NCBI RefSeq assembly: GCF_003387155.1
Contig: NZ_QUMT01000002.1
Location: forward strand, 1,305,053-1,369,052
Length of the DNA: 64,000 nucleotides
Source: Roseateles depolymerans
GTDB lineage: Bacteria > Pseudomonadota > Gammaproteobacteria > Burkholderiales > Burkholderiaceae_C
Reading direction: 5' to 3'
The position numbers and the translations under genes were made by a program. The notes under the pieces were generated by a model that saw only the letters and a list, made by a program, of their open reading frames with translations, was not told the DNA's origin and searched no databases. Positions 28,990 through 38,732 of the stretch are shown here, one piece after another; within the stretch, counting starts at the first letter, position 1; each line of letters opens with the position of its first letter.

Positions 28990-29400
28990 GTGCGTTGCCT
29001 CTTGGGGTTTTTGCGCAGCGCTTGAAAGCGCTTTCACGAAAAACAGCATAGGGCTGGCTGACTGACGAGGTCAACCCTGGACAACACGCAGGCGCCTCTC
29101 CACAAAACCACACAACGCGCTCAGTGTGGCAACGGCAGTGCGATCAGCGAATCCGCGCGCTGCTGGCAATCCGCGTGCCCGACCCAAGCGCTTCGAAGGA
29201 GAACCCGCACGATTTTTTTGGCGGCGTCACCGGCTCTGGCGTCGTGCGGCTGGGGCGACGCCTCCAATCCATGAATCCGGATGCGGAGTGCCAGTCTTTG
29301 TCTCCATAATGCAGCCAAGACGGCGCCGCGGGCTCATCAGGATCCCTGCGGCGCATGTCCTTTGGCGTCTCCATGCGCCCTCTCCGTCCACACTGAATCA
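28990..29400. other. 411-bp divergent intergenic region
   Basis: Apart from operator 3 nothing definite is seen. It must carry the minus-strand GH30 promoter and the plus-strand promoter of the phytochrome operon, but neither is obvious by eye. Confidence 0.5.
29023..29036. promoter_or_regulatory. LacI-type operator 3 (GH30 gene)
   Basis: Third perfect TGAAAGCGCTTTCA palindrome, 33 bp upstream of the GH30 start on the minus strand. Confidence 0.85.
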
Positions 29401-30057
29401 ATGACTTCGAACGACGCCGACCTGCTGCCCCGCCTTCGCCACAGCACAGGACCGCTGCACGACCGCATCGAAGCGCTGCTCCAGCTGGAAGCGCCGATGC
29501 CGTTGGCGCGCTACGGCCGCATCCTCCGCGGCTTCCACGAATTTCTCCAACTCTGGGAACAGCGCGTCCGGTTCGCGCTGCCCGCCGACCTGCGGCCCTG
29601 GTTCGACGAGCGCCGCCGTGCCGCACTGGCGCTGCAGGACCTTCAGGACCTGAGCATCCCGGAAGCGCCTGACCTGCGTCAGTCCGCACGCGATGCGCAA
29701 GCGCTGATCCGCATGGACAGCCCGGCCGTGGCGATCGGTGCGCTGTACGTCATCGAGGGCAGCGCGCTGGGCGGCCAGGTGCTCGTGCCGCAGCTGATGC
29801 GCCATCTGGGTCTGCGCCCGGACCACGGCGCCCGCTACTTCCACGGATTCGGCGATCGCACCGGCGCCCTGTGGCGCGAGTTCCGCCAGTTGGCACAGCA
29901 GCAGGTCGGGCCGTCCGAGCCAGCCATCGCGGACGCCCTACGCGGCGCGGCGCAGACCTTCGAGGCCCTGCTGCAGACCTTCGCCGTGCTGGAGGCCCGC
30001 CCCTTGCCCTCGTCCACGCAGGACGCCGATTCCCGTGCGTCCCAAGCCCTGGTCTGA
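29401..30057 (+). CDS. bphO: Heme oxygenase (biliverdin-producing), bacteriophytochrome partner
   Basis: A 218-residue heme oxygenase that opens heme to biliverdin, the chromophore of the next protein. The proximal heme-ligand His fits LHDRIEALLQ near residue 21, and the distal glycine helix is YVIEGSALGGQVL. The ATG at 29401 matches the family N-terminus. It is 5 bp upstream of the bacteriophytochrome gene, the classic bphO-bphP arrangement. Confidence 0.88.
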   Translation: MTSNDADLLPRLRHSTGPLHDRIEALLQLEAPMPLARYGRILRGFHEFLQLWEQRVRFALPADLRPWFDERRRAALALQDLQDLSIPEAPDLRQSARDAQALIRMDSPAVAIGALYVIEGSALGGQVLVPQLMRHLGLRPDHGARYFHGFGDRTGALWREFRQLAQQQVGPSEPAIADALRGAAQTFEALLQTFAVLEARPLPSSTQDADSRASQALV

Positions 30058-30062
30058 CCGCC

Positions 30063-32387
30063 ATGCCGACCCAGTTGACCCAAGACCAGCTGGCGCAGTG
30101 CGCCAACGAGCCGATCCGCATTCCCGGCGCCATCCAGCCGCACGGTTGGCTGGCCGCCGTGACGCTGCGCACCGGCGAGTTGCTGGCCTACAGCCAGAAC
30201 TGGGAGTCGCTGCTTCAGCGTGACCCCTCGGACCTGCCCAGCCTGGTGGAAGACACCCTGCGCGAGGCCATCGACGGCCGGCATGCCCTGGTGGACGGAG
30301 AAGGCCCGATCTCGTGCGGCGTGGTGCAGATCCAGGACCGCCGGCTGCATGTCTCCGGCCACCGGATGGGCGATCTGGCCTACTTCGAGGTGGAGGCCGA
30401 CACCGCCGATGCAGGCACCCGGGCCCCGATCTACAGCCTGGCCCGGCATCTCGTGCCCCGGATGCAGGTCACCGATTCGGTGGAACAGATCTGCCGCATC
30501 GTGGTCCAGGAGATGAAGCGGCTGACCGGCTTTGGCCGCTGCCTCATCTACCGCTTCAACCCCGACGGCCATGGCCAGGTGCTGGCCGAAGCGGCCGACC
30601 GCGGCTATGACAGCTACGCCGGGCACCGCTTCCCGGCGTCCGACATTCCGGCGCAGGCGCGGGAGCTCTACCGCATCAACCATATCCGCCTGATCGCCGA
30701 CGCCAACTACGAGCCGGTGCCCGTGCGCTTTGTCGATGGCCGCGATCCCACGACGCTCGATCTGTCCCAGGCGGCACTGCGCAGCGTCTCGCCGGTGCAT
30801 CTGGAATACATGCGCAACATGGGCACGCTGGCGTCGATGTCGGTGTCCATCGTGGTCCGCGGGGAGCTGTGGGGCCTGGTGTCCTGCCATGACCGCCTGC
30901 CGCAGCGCTTGTCGTGGCAGACCCGCATGGCCTGCGAGCATCTGGGCCAGTTGCTGTCGCTGCAGATCGAAGCCAAGGAAGAAAACGAGCGGGTCACCGA
31001 ACAGCTGCGCCTGCGGCAGCTCACCCTCGCCATCGTGGCCCACCTGGCCGACAGCGACGCCACGCTGCAACTGCTGATGCAGGAGCCGGGCCCGCTGCTG
31101 CGCCTGGGCCGGGCCACCGGTGCGGCGGTCATCCTCAACGAGTCGGCCTGGTCGGTCGGGGAAGCGCCTTCCCCGGCAGCCTTGGTGGAGCTGGGCCAGT
31201 GGTTGTCTTCGCGCATCGACGAGGTGGTGCATTCCGACCGGCTGGCCACGGATGCACCGCATCTGGCCGAGTCGCTGGGCGGCATTGCGGGCCTGCTGGC
31301 CATTTCCATCTCCAAGCTGCACCGGCACTACATCGTCTGGTTCCGGCCGGAGATCGTGCAGACCATCGTCTGGGCCGGGGACCCGCGCAAGGAAATGCAT
31401 ATCGGCCCGGATGACCGCCTGCATCCACGCCGCAGCTTCAACAGCTGGCAGGAGCAGGTGCGCGGCCGGGCCCTGGCCTGGGGATCGGGCGAGATCCATG
31501 CGGTGCAGGAACTGCGCCAGGCGCTGATCGGCATCGTGCTGCGGCGCGCTGAGGAACTGGCCGAGGTGGCCATGGAGCTGGGCCGCGTCAACAAGGAGCT
31601 GGAGGCGTTTTCGTACACCGTCTCGCATGACCTGCGTGCGCCGATGCGGCACATTTCCGGCTTTGTCGACCTGGTGCTGGAGATGGACGGCAGCGGCCTG
31701 ACCGACCGGTCGCGCCGCTACCTGGCGCATGTGAAGGAAGCGTCCGCCCATGCCGGCCATCTGGTGGATGCGCTGCTGGACTTTTCCCGCATGGGCCGTG
31801 CGGCCCTCAAGCCGGTGTCGGTCAACACCGCGCATCTGGTGGACGACCTGATCGCCGAACAAACCACGCTGGCCAAGGACCGCGCCATCGAATGGGACAT
31901 CGAGCGGCCCCTGCCCCGTCTCTGGGCCGACCCGGTGCTCATCCAGGTGGCGCTGCGCAACCTGATCGGCAATGCGGTGAAGTACACACGCCCTCGCAAT
32001 CCGGCGCGCATCAGCATTACCGCCCTCAAGACGGCGGACGGCATCGGCCTGTCGGTGCGGGACAACGGCGTGGGCTTCCAGATGAAGTACGTCGGCAAGC
32101 TCTTCGGCGTGTTCCAGCGGCTGCATCAGACCGACAGCTTCGAAGGCACCGGCATTGGCCTGGCCAGCGTGCGCCGCATCGTCGAGCGCCATGGCGGCCA
32201 GGTGGAAGCCTGGGGCCAGCCGGATCAAGGCGCCCGCTTCAGTTTCATATTGCCCAATCGCGACTATGCGGCTGTGATCGCATCCGCCCCGTCAGGCACG
32301 ACAATTGCTCCGGTCGCATTCCCCGAGCTCTCGCCGCCCGGCAGCGGCGCTCCCCAAACCCCTTCGACCCTTCCCTCTGCTGATTGA
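30063..32387 (+). CDS. bphP: Bacteriophytochrome histidine kinase
   Basis: A 774-residue red/far-red photoreceptor kinase, order PAS-GAF-PHY-HisKA-HATPase. Cys13, followed by the NEPIRIPGAIQPHG block, is the biliverdin attachment site of bacterial phytochromes. The GAF domain has PASDIPAQARELY, and the PHY tongue has the PRxSF motif (PRRSF). The phospho-acceptor is H522 in TVSHDLRAPMRH, with ATPase boxes NLIGNAVKY and DNGVGF. Followed 1 bp later by its probable response regulator. Confidence 0.93.
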   Translation: MPTQLTQDQLAQCANEPIRIPGAIQPHGWLAAVTLRTGELLAYSQNWESLLQRDPSDLPSLVEDTLREAIDGRHALVDGEGPISCGVVQIQDRRLHVSGHRMGDLAYFEVEADTADAGTRAPIYSLARHLVPRMQVTDSVEQICRIVVQEMKRLTGFGRCLIYRFNPDGHGQVLAEAADRGYDSYAGHRFPASDIPAQARELYRINHIRLIADANYEPVPVRFVDGRDPTTLDLSQAALRSVSPVHLEYMRNMGTLASMSVSIVVRGELWGLVSCHDRLPQRLSWQTRMACEHLGQLLSLQIEAKEENERVTEQLRLRQLTLAIVAHLADSDATLQLLMQEPGPLLRLGRATGAAVILNESAWSVGEAPSPAALVELGQWLSSRIDEVVHSDRLATDAPHLAESLGGIAGLLAISISKLHRHYIVWFRPEIVQTIVWAGDPRKEMHIGPDDRLHPRRSFNSWQEQVRGRALAWGSGEIHAVQELRQALIGIVLRRAEELAEVAMELGRVNKELEAFSYTVSHDLRAPMRHISGFVDLVLEMDGSGLTDRSRRYLAHVKEASAHAGHLVDALLDFSRMGRAALKPVSVNTAHLVDDLIAEQTTLAKDRAIEWDIERPLPRLWADPVLIQVALRNLIGNAVKYTRPRNPARISITALKTADGIGLSVRDNGVGFQMKYVGKLFGVFQRLHQTDSFEGTGIGLASVRRIVERHGGQVEAWGQPDQGARFSFILPNRDYAAVIASAPSGTTIAPVAFPELSPPGSGAPQTPSTLPSAD

Positions 32388-32388
32388 C

Positions 32389-32847
32389 ATGCTCAAGCCC
32401 ATCCTCCTTGTAGAAGACGACGCCCGCGACCTCGAGTTGACGCTGGTGGCGCTTGAACGCAGCCAACTGGCCAATGAGGTGGTCGTGGTGCGGGATGGTG
32501 CGGAAGCGTTGGACTATCTCAATCGCGAAGGCATTCATGCCGACCGGCCGGAGGGCAATCCCGCAGTGATTCTGCTGGACCTGAAGCTGCCCAAGGTCAA
32601 CGGTCTGGAAGTGCTCAAGTCGGTGCGGGCCACCGAGCCGCTCAAGAGCATCCCGGTGGTGATGCTGACGTCGTCGCAGACCGAATCGGACGTGGTGCAG
32701 AGCTATTCGCTGGGCGTGAATGCGTATGTGGTCAAGCCGGTCGAGTTCAAGCAGTTCGTGGCCGCCATTGCCGACCTGGGCGTGTTCTGGGCCGTGCTGA
32801 ATGAACCGCCTCCCGGTTCGCTGCGAGCCAGCCGCCGTTATGAGTGA
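32389..32847 (+). CDS. Response regulator (Rcp1/BphR type)
   Basis: A 152-residue stand-alone receiver. Acidic residues are in ILLVEDDARD, phospho-acceptor D64 in ILLDLKLPK, the switch Thr in VMLTSSQ and Lys in YVVKPV. This longer Rcp1-like receiver type is the usual partner of phytochrome kinases. It overlaps the following hybrid kinase by 8 bp (ATG at 32840), so all four genes are coupled. Confidence 0.9.
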   Translation: MLKPILLVEDDARDLELTLVALERSQLANEVVVVRDGAEALDYLNREGIHADRPEGNPAVILLDLKLPKVNGLEVLKSVRATEPLKSIPVVMLTSSQTESDVVQSYSLGVNAYVVKPVEFKQFVAAIADLGVFWAVLNEPPPGSLRASRRYE

Positions 32848-34855
32848 CGCCGCGGCCGTCGCTGCAGCTGCCGCAGCCGCTCCGGAATTGAGCCCTCCGC
32901 TGGAAATCCTGCTGCTGGAAGACTCGGCCTTCGACGCCGAGCTGCTGCAGGCCTCTCTGGAAACCACCCATCCCAGCGCCCGCGTGACCTGGGTGAAGGA
33001 CGAAGCCAGCCTGCTGGGCGCGCTGGAGACGCAGCGCTTTGACCTGATCATCTCGGACTACCAGTTGCCCGGCTATACCGGCAGCGACGCCCTGACCCTG
33101 GCCATGGCCAAGGCGCCGGGCACGCCCTTCATCTTCGTCTCCGGCGTGATTGGCGAGGAAAACACGGTGGAGCTGCTCAAGCGCGGCGCCACCGACTACG
33201 TCATGAAGGGCCGCCTGGCCCGCCTGCCCGTGGCCATCGACCGCGCCTTGCGCGAGGTGCGGCAACGGGAAGCGCAGCGCATTGTGGAAGCGCAATTGCG
33301 GGAAGCGGATGCGCTATATGCCCGCGTGGTGGATTCGCTGCAGGAATATGCGGTGATCCTGCTGGACACCGAAGGCCGCATCCGCGACTGGAACCGCGCC
33401 GCCACCACCATCTTCGGCCATCCGCTGGAAGCCATCCGCGGCATGTCGGCGGAGATCCTGCTGACGCCGGAGGACCGCGCCGCCAAGGTGCTGGAGAACG
33501 AGCTGGCGCAGGCCCTGACCCAGGGGTCCATCCGCGACGACCGCTGGCTGATGCGCCGCGACGGCACGCGGCTGCGGGCGGAAGGCACCATCACCCCCAT
33601 CTACGCGAGCACCGGCGAACCGTCGGGCTTCTCCAAGATCCTGCGCGACGTGACCCTGGCGTTCGAAGCCCGCGAAGCGCTGCGTGAGGCCAAGGAAGAG
33701 GCCGAGCGCACCAGCGAGCTCAAGGAGCAGTTCCTGGCGGTGCTGTCGCATGAACTGCGCTCGCCGCTGAGCGCCATCACCGGCTGGGCCGACATCCTCA
33801 CGAATTTCTCGGACGCCCATCCGCTGCTGGGCAAGGCCGCGGCGGTGATCCGGCGCAATGCCCAGCTGCAGGCCCGGATGATCAACGACCTGCTGGACAT
33901 GAGCGCCGTGGTGGCCGGCAAGCTGGTGCTGCAGACGGCGCCGGTGAACCTGGCCGCGCTGGCGGACGAAGCGGTGCTGGCCGCCCTGCATGAGGCGCAG
34001 GCCAAGGGCGTGGCCTTGCAATGCCGCACGGCCGGTCCGGTCTGGGTGAACGGGGATGCGCACCGGCTCTCCCAGGTCCTGACCAACCTCATCAGCAATG
34101 CCATCAAGTTCACCGACGGCGGCGGCTCGGTCGAGGTGGAAGTCCGCAAGGAAGAAGGCCAGGCGCTGCTGCGGGTGAAGGACACCGGCCGGGGCATCTC
34201 GCCGCAATTCCTGCCTTACGTGTTCGACCGCCTTCGCCAGGAGGACGGCTCCTTCACCCGCAAGGCCGGGGGACTGGGCCTGGGGCTGGCGATTGCGCGT
34301 GCCATTGCCGAGCTGCACCAGGGCCGCATCCGCGCGGCAAGCCCGGGCCACGGCCAGGGATCGACCTTCGAGCTGAGCCTGCCAGTGGTGGTCGGCCAGC
34401 CGCAGGTGCGCCCGCCCACCACCGAGCCGATGGCGCTGTCCGAAGACGCGCTCAGCGGCGTGCGGGTGCTGCTGGTGGACGACGAGGAGGATGCGCGGGA
34501 AGTCGGCCAGGTCGCCTTGAGCCGCATGGGCGCGAAGGTTACGGTGGCCTGCAGCGCCCAGGAAGCGCTGGAGATGATCCAGGCCCAGCAGTTCGACCTG
34601 CTGGTGTCCGACATCGGCATGCCGGAGATGGACGGACGGTCGCTGATCCGCGCGGTGCGCCGCCTGCCCAACCGCAGTGCCAAGGAGTTGCCCGCCGTGG
34701 CGCTGACCGCCTTTGCGATGGTGTCCGACCGCCAGGAAGGACTGGCCGCCGGCTTCCAGGGCTATGTGGCCAAGCCGATCGAGATGGGGCGGCTGACCCG
34801 CGCCATCCGCGAGGTGCTGGACGGCAAGGAACGGGTGCCCGAGGCCAACGACTGA
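32840..34855 (+). CDS. Hybrid sensor kinase REC-PAS-HisKA-HATPase-REC
   Basis: A 671-residue cytoplasmic hybrid kinase. The N-terminal receiver has Asp in DLIISDYQLPG, then a PAS domain (LDTEGRIRDWNRAATTIFG), a HisKA box (AVLSHELRSPLSAITGW) and an ATPase domain (NLISNAIKF, GLGLGLAIA). A C-terminal receiver has Asp in DLLVSDIGMPEMDG. No membrane segments. With receivers at both ends it can take a phosphate from a partner and pass it on. Being last in the phytochrome operon, it is the probable downstream branch of the light signal. No DNA-binding output is encoded here. Confidence 0.88.
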   Translation: MSDAAAVAAAAAAAPELSPPLEILLLEDSAFDAELLQASLETTHPSARVTWVKDEASLLGALETQRFDLIISDYQLPGYTGSDALTLAMAKAPGTPFIFVSGVIGEENTVELLKRGATDYVMKGRLARLPVAIDRALREVRQREAQRIVEAQLREADALYARVVDSLQEYAVILLDTEGRIRDWNRAATTIFGHPLEAIRGMSAEILLTPEDRAAKVLENELAQALTQGSIRDDRWLMRRDGTRLRAEGTITPIYASTGEPSGFSKILRDVTLAFEAREALREAKEEAERTSELKEQFLAVLSHELRSPLSAITGWADILTNFSDAHPLLGKAAAVIRRNAQLQARMINDLLDMSAVVAGKLVLQTAPVNLAALADEAVLAALHEAQAKGVALQCRTAGPVWVNGDAHRLSQVLTNLISNAIKFTDGGGSVEVEVRKEEGQALLRVKDTGRGISPQFLPYVFDRLRQEDGSFTRKAGGLGLGLAIARAIAELHQGRIRAASPGHGQGSTFELSLPVVVGQPQVRPPTTEPMALSEDALSGVRVLLVDDEEDAREVGQVALSRMGAKVTVACSAQEALEMIQAQQFDLLVSDIGMPEMDGRSLIRAVRRLPNRSAKELPAVALTAFAMVSDRQEGLAAGFQGYVAKPIEMGRLTRAIREVLDGKERVPEAND

Positions 34856-34870
34856 CGCAGGCCTGGCAAC

Positions 34871-34898
34871 CCCCCTCACGGCGCAAGCCGCGAGGGGG
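34871..34898. terminator. Bidirectional hairpin between convergent genes
   Basis: Stem CCCCCTC / GAGGGGG with inner CGGC-GCAA-GCCG, one mismatch between the two parts. It lies between the hybrid kinase and the TRAP binding protein, which converge. No strong T-tract. Confidence 0.5.
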
Positions 34899-34906
34899 CG
34901 CTGGCG

Positions 34907-35989
34907 TCAAAACCGCTGCTTCTGCATGAATTCGTCGAAGCCCGATTCGGCGAAGCGGAACCAGAGGTTCTGGTCCTTGCGGAAAGCCGCGTAGTCCTCG
35001 TAGACCTTCTTCCAGTTGGGATTCTTGGCGGACAGCTCGCTGTACAGCGCCATGGATTCCTTGAAGGCCAGGTTCATCACGTCCGTGGGGAAGCGCATCA
35101 GCTTCACCTTGGCTGCGGCCAGTTCCTTGAGCGCGGCCGGATTGACCACGTCGTACTTGGCCTGCATGTTCACATGGGTGTGGGCCGAGGCGGCCTCGAT
35201 GATGGCCTTGTACTCCGGCGAGAGGCTCTCATAGGCCTTGGTGTTGATGAAGAAGTCCACCTGCGGGCCGCCTTCCCACCAGCCGGGGTAGTAGTAGTAC
35301 TGCGCGACCTTGTAGAAGCCCAGCTTCAGGTCGTCATAGGGGCCCACCCACTCGGCGGCGTCGATGGTGCCTTTTTCCAGCGCGGAATAGAGCTCGCCGC
35401 CCGGCAGGTTCTGCGGCACACCGCCCATGCGCTCGATGACACGGCCGGCAAAGCCGCCAATGCGGAACTTCAGCCCCTTCATGTCCGCGATCGACTTGAT
35501 TTCCTTGCGATACCAGCCCGCCATCTGCGCGCCGGTATTGCCGCCGGGGAAGTTGATGATGTTGTAGTTGCGGTAGAACTCCCGCATGAGCTTGAGGCCG
35601 TTGCCCTGGTAGGTCCAGGCGGTCATCTGGCGGGAATTCAGCCCGAACGGAATCGACGCGCCGATGGCGAAGGTCTCGTCCTTGCCAAAGAAGTAATAGG
35701 CCGCTGTATGGGCCATCTCCACCGTGGCCTTTTGCACCCCGTCCACCACCTCGAAGGCGGGCATCAGCTCACCGGGCGCATGCACGCTGATCTGGAACTT
35801 GCCGCCGCTGAGTTCCCCGACTTTCCTGGCAAAGGACTCACCGGCGCCAAAGAGGGTGTCGAGCTGCTTGGGAAAGCTGGAGGCCAGGCGCCAGCGCACG
35901 TTGGCCTGCGCATGAACAATCGCCGGGGCCGTGCCCGCGGCCAGCACGCCAGCCATGCCGGCACCCTTGACGAAGGAACGTCGTTCCAT
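34907..35989 (-). CDS. TRAP transporter substrate-binding protein (DctP family)
   Basis: A 360-residue periplasmic binding protein with a Tat-type signal (MERRSFVKGAGMAGVLAAG, cleavage near VHAQA). It is DctP/TakP-like, with GLKFRIGGFAGRVIERMGG and WVGPYDDLKLGFYKVAQ blocks. TRAP systems import organic or keto acids with two membrane subunits (Q and M), but neither is encoded nearby, so this is an orphan receptor in this window. It could work with a transporter elsewhere or serve a sensor. Confidence 0.88.
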   Translation of the reverse strand: MERRSFVKGAGMAGVLAAGTAPAIVHAQANVRWRLASSFPKQLDTLFGAGESFARKVGELSGGKFQISVHAPGELMPAFEVVDGVQKATVEMAHTAAYYFFGKDETFAIGASIPFGLNSRQMTAWTYQGNGLKLMREFYRNYNIINFPGGNTGAQMAGWYRKEIKSIADMKGLKFRIGGFAGRVIERMGGVPQNLPGGELYSALEKGTIDAAEWVGPYDDLKLGFYKVAQYYYYPGWWEGGPQVDFFINTKAYESLSPEYKAIIEAASAHTHVNMQAKYDVVNPAALKELAAAKVKLMRFPTDVMNLAFKESMALYSELSAKNPNWKKVYEDYAAFRKDQNLWFRFAESGFDEFMQKQRF

Positions 35990-36085
35990 GGGGGAAGTCT
36001 CCTGGGTTGTTATGCCCTGGAGGTTCCCCCACGGGAGGGCGGTTCGTCAATCGAGGGCTGCCCGGGGCTGGCCCCGGGGGATGCA

Positions 36086-37453
36086 TCAGGAGCCGGCCAG
36101 CTTCATGTTCTCGATGAGGATGGACCCCACCGACTTGCTGCCCAGGTTGTAGGTGTCGGCGCCGATGCCCACGATCTGCTGGAACATCTCCCGCAGGTTG
36201 CCGGCAATCGTCACCTCATTCACCGGGAAGGCGATCACGCCGTTTTCCACCCAGTAGCCGCTGGCGCCGCGTGAATAGTCCCCGGTGACGTAGTTGACGC
36301 CCTGCCCCATCAGCTCGGTGACGAACAGACCGGTGCCCAGGCGACGCAGCATGGTGGGCAGGTCGTCGCCGGGGGCGGTGCAGCGGCTGCGCATGGTCAG
36401 GTTGTGCGAACCGCCGGCATGACCGGTGGTGCGCAGTCCCAGCTTGCGGGCCGAGTAGGTGGAGAGGAAGTAGCCCTTGAGCGTGCCGCCCTCCACCACC
36501 GTGCGCGGACGGGTGATGACGCCTTCGTCGTCGAACGGGGCGCTGCCCTTGCCCTTGGGAATGTGCGGGTCCTCAACCACGTCGATGTGGGAAGCCAGCA
36601 CCGGCTTGTCCAGGCTGTCCAGCAGGAAGGTGGCGCGGCGGTAGAGTGCGCCGCCGCTGGTGGCCTGCACCAGTGCGCCCAGCAGGCCCGCCGCCACCGG
36701 CGACTCGAACAGCACCGGCACATTGGCCGTCTTGACCTTGCGGCCCTTCAGGCGGGCCAGGGCCCGCTCCGCCGCATAACGGCCGATGGATTCGGGGCTG
36801 GAGAGCTCGGCGGCATCCCGCATGGAGCTGTACCAGGCGTCCCGCTCCATGCCGGCGCCACGACCGGCGATGGGCGCCACCGACAGCGAATGGCGCGAGC
36901 TGGCGTAGCCGCCGCGGAAGCCCCGGCTGTTGCCGGTGAAGAAATGCGACTGCTGCGCGGAGACGGCAGCGCCCTCGGAATTGGTGATGCGCGGGTCCAC
37001 GTCCAGCGCGGCACGCTCGCAGCGCAGCGCCAGCTCGGCGGCCGCTTCGGCGGTGATGTCCCAGGGATGGAACAGGTCCAGGGCCGGGCGGCTGGCTTCG
37101 TCCAGGGACAGCTCGTCGTCGGCCGGCAGGCCGGCGAACTCATCCTCGGCGGTGAAGCGGGCAATGTCGAAGGCGGCGCGGACCGTGTCCTTCAGGGCCT
37201 TGGGCGAGAAGTCGGAGGTGCTGGCATTGCCGCGGCGCTGTCCGAGGTAGACGGAAATGCCCAGGGACTTGTCGCGGTTGCGCTCCACATTCTCCAGATC
37301 GCCCCGGCGGACCGACACGGACAACCCGCAACCTTCGGACACTTCGGCGCCGGCATCCGACGCACCCAGCTGCTTCGCTTCGGCGAGGACGTCCTCGATC
37401 AGTTGGCGAAACTGGTCCTGGCTGTAGGCAAATCCTTGTTGGGCTTGACTCAT
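36086..37453 (-). CDS. pmbA: PmbA/TldE metalloprotease subunit
   Basis: A 455-residue TldD/PmbA-family protein, the partner of TldD in cleaving small modified peptides and antitoxins. Conserved segments include SVSVRRGDLENVERNRDKSL, PFDDEGV, the GAGMERDAWYS region and YWVENGVIAFPVNEVTIAGN. PmbA lacks the zinc-binding motif itself. The ATG at 37453 (MSQAQQGF) matches the family; the frame continues open far upstream only because of GC bias. It is divergent from darP with a 75-bp gap. Confidence 0.9.
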   Translation of the reverse strand: MSQAQQGFAYSQDQFRQLIEDVLAEAKQLGASDAGAEVSEGCGLSVSVRRGDLENVERNRDKSLGISVYLGQRRGNASTSDFSPKALKDTVRAAFDIARFTAEDEFAGLPADDELSLDEASRPALDLFHPWDITAEAAAELALRCERAALDVDPRITNSEGAAVSAQQSHFFTGNSRGFRGGYASSRHSLSVAPIAGRGAGMERDAWYSSMRDAAELSSPESIGRYAAERALARLKGRKVKTANVPVLFESPVAAGLLGALVQATSGGALYRRATFLLDSLDKPVLASHIDVVEDPHIPKGKGSAPFDDEGVITRPRTVVEGGTLKGYFLSTYSARKLGLRTTGHAGGSHNLTMRSRCTAPGDDLPTMLRRLGTGLFVTELMGQGVNYVTGDYSRGASGYWVENGVIAFPVNEVTIAGNLREMFQQIVGIGADTYNLGSKSVGSILIENMKLAGS

Positions 37454-37528
37454 GAGATCTCGAATCTGGTGCAAAGAACTATCATACGGGCCCTGCGCCT
37501 GTCCCGACCGGCCCCACCCCATTGCCTC

Positions 37529-38131
37529 ATGTACGACGATTACGAAGATCCCGACGACGAACGCCCCAGCAAGAGCCAGCTCAAGCGGGACATGGCCGCC
37601 CTGCAGGCGCTGGGGGTGGAACTGCTCTCCCTGCCCGAGAAGCGCGTCGCCGCATTGAACCTGTCTGAAGCCCTGATGGACGCACTGGCCGAAGCCCGGC
37701 GCATCAAGGGCGCCCATGAGGGCAAGCGGCGCCAGCTGCAGCTCATCGGGAAACTGATGCGGCATGTCGACCCGGCGCCCATCCGCGAAGCCGTCGCGGA
37801 ATTCAAGCTGGGCCGCGCCCAGGACAGCCTGCAACTGCATCAGGCCGAACGCTGGCGTGTGCGACTGGTGGAAGAAGACACCGCCCTGCAGGACTACATC
37901 GACACCTTCCCGGACACCGATGTGCAGCAGCTGCGCAGCCTCATCCGTGCGGCCCGCAAGGACCGCGCGCAGGCGCCCGAGCAGCGCAACGGCCGCGCCT
38001 GGCGGGAGCTGTTCCAGATGATCAAGTCGCAGGTGCTGGCGCAGGCCAGGGCCGACGGCACCGCCGGCGACGACGCAGATGTCTCCGACGACGACCACGA
38101 CAACCATGACGACAGCGACCGCGATGACTGA
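37529..38131 (+). CDS. darP: Ribosome-associated protein DarP (YjgA, DUF615)
   Basis: A 200-residue DUF615 protein that associates with late 50S assembly intermediates. The block PSKSQLKRDMAALQALG and the mid-region MRHVDPAPIREAV are family-typical. The tail is very acidic (DDADVSDDDHDNHDDSDRDD). It is divergently placed from pmbA, a common arrangement in Beta- and Gammaproteobacteria. Its stop overlaps the mogA start by 8 bp. Confidence 0.9.
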   Translation: MYDDYEDPDDERPSKSQLKRDMAALQALGVELLSLPEKRVAALNLSEALMDALAEARRIKGAHEGKRRQLQLIGKLMRHVDPAPIREAVAEFKLGRAQDSLQLHQAERWRVRLVEEDTALQDYIDTFPDTDVQQLRSLIRAARKDRAQAPEQRNGRAWRELFQMIKSQVLAQARADGTAGDDADVSDDDHDNHDDSDRDD

Positions 38132-38714
38132 CCCGCGTCCGGTCGAGCCGGTGCGCATTGGCATCGTCTCCATCAGCGACCGCGCCTCCACCGGCGTGTA
38201 TGCCGACCAGGGTGTCCCCGCCCTGCAGGACTGGCTGAGCCGCGCCCTGATCAATCCGCTGCACTTCGAGCCGCGACTGATTCCGGATGAGCGCGAGACC
38301 ATCGCCCGGACCCTGCGCGAGCTGGTGGACGACGCCCGCTGCGACCTGGTGCTCACCACCGGGGGCACCGGTCCGGCGCCGCGCGACGTCACGCCCGAGG
38401 CCACACTGGACGTGGCCGATCGGGAAATGCCCGGCTTTGGCGAGCAGATGCGCCAGATCTCGCTGCATTTCGTGCCGACGGCCATCCTGTCCCGCCAGGT
38501 GGCGGTGATCCGGGGCCGCTCGCTCATCATCAATCTGCCTGGCCAGCCCAAGGCCATTGCTGAAACGCTGGGCGGCCATCCGGCCGCCAAGGGTATCTTT
38601 GCCGCCGTGCCCTACTGCATCGACCTCATCGGCGGCCCCTATCTGGAAACGCGGGACGAGGTCTGCGCCGCTTTCCGACCCAAATCGGCCCAGCGCCCGG
38701 CGCGCCAGGGCTGA
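38124..38714 (+). CDS. mogA: Molybdopterin adenylyltransferase MogA
   Basis: A 196-residue MoaB/Mog-fold enzyme that adenylates molybdopterin before molybdenum insertion. It has the LVLTTGGTGPAPRDVTPEAT motif with the catalytic-type residues and the GRSLIINLPGQPKA block. The ATG at 38124 overlaps the darP stop by 8 bp; the 15-residue Thr-rich upstream extension is unlikely. No other molybdenum cofactor genes are nearby. Confidence 0.9.
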   Translation: MTDPRPVEPVRIGIVSISDRASTGVYADQGVPALQDWLSRALINPLHFEPRLIPDERETIARTLRELVDDARCDLVLTTGGTGPAPRDVTPEATLDVADREMPGFGEQMRQISLHFVPTAILSRQVAVIRGRSLIINLPGQPKAIAETLGGHPAAKGIFAAVPYCIDLIGGPYLETRDEVCAAFRPKSAQRPARQG

Positions 38715-38732
38715 TCATCGAGATCCCAATCC

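Noticed and set aside
36086..38590. Upstream extension of pmbA to 834 codons
   Set aside because: The extension lies antisense to darP and mogA; the family N-terminus is at 37453.
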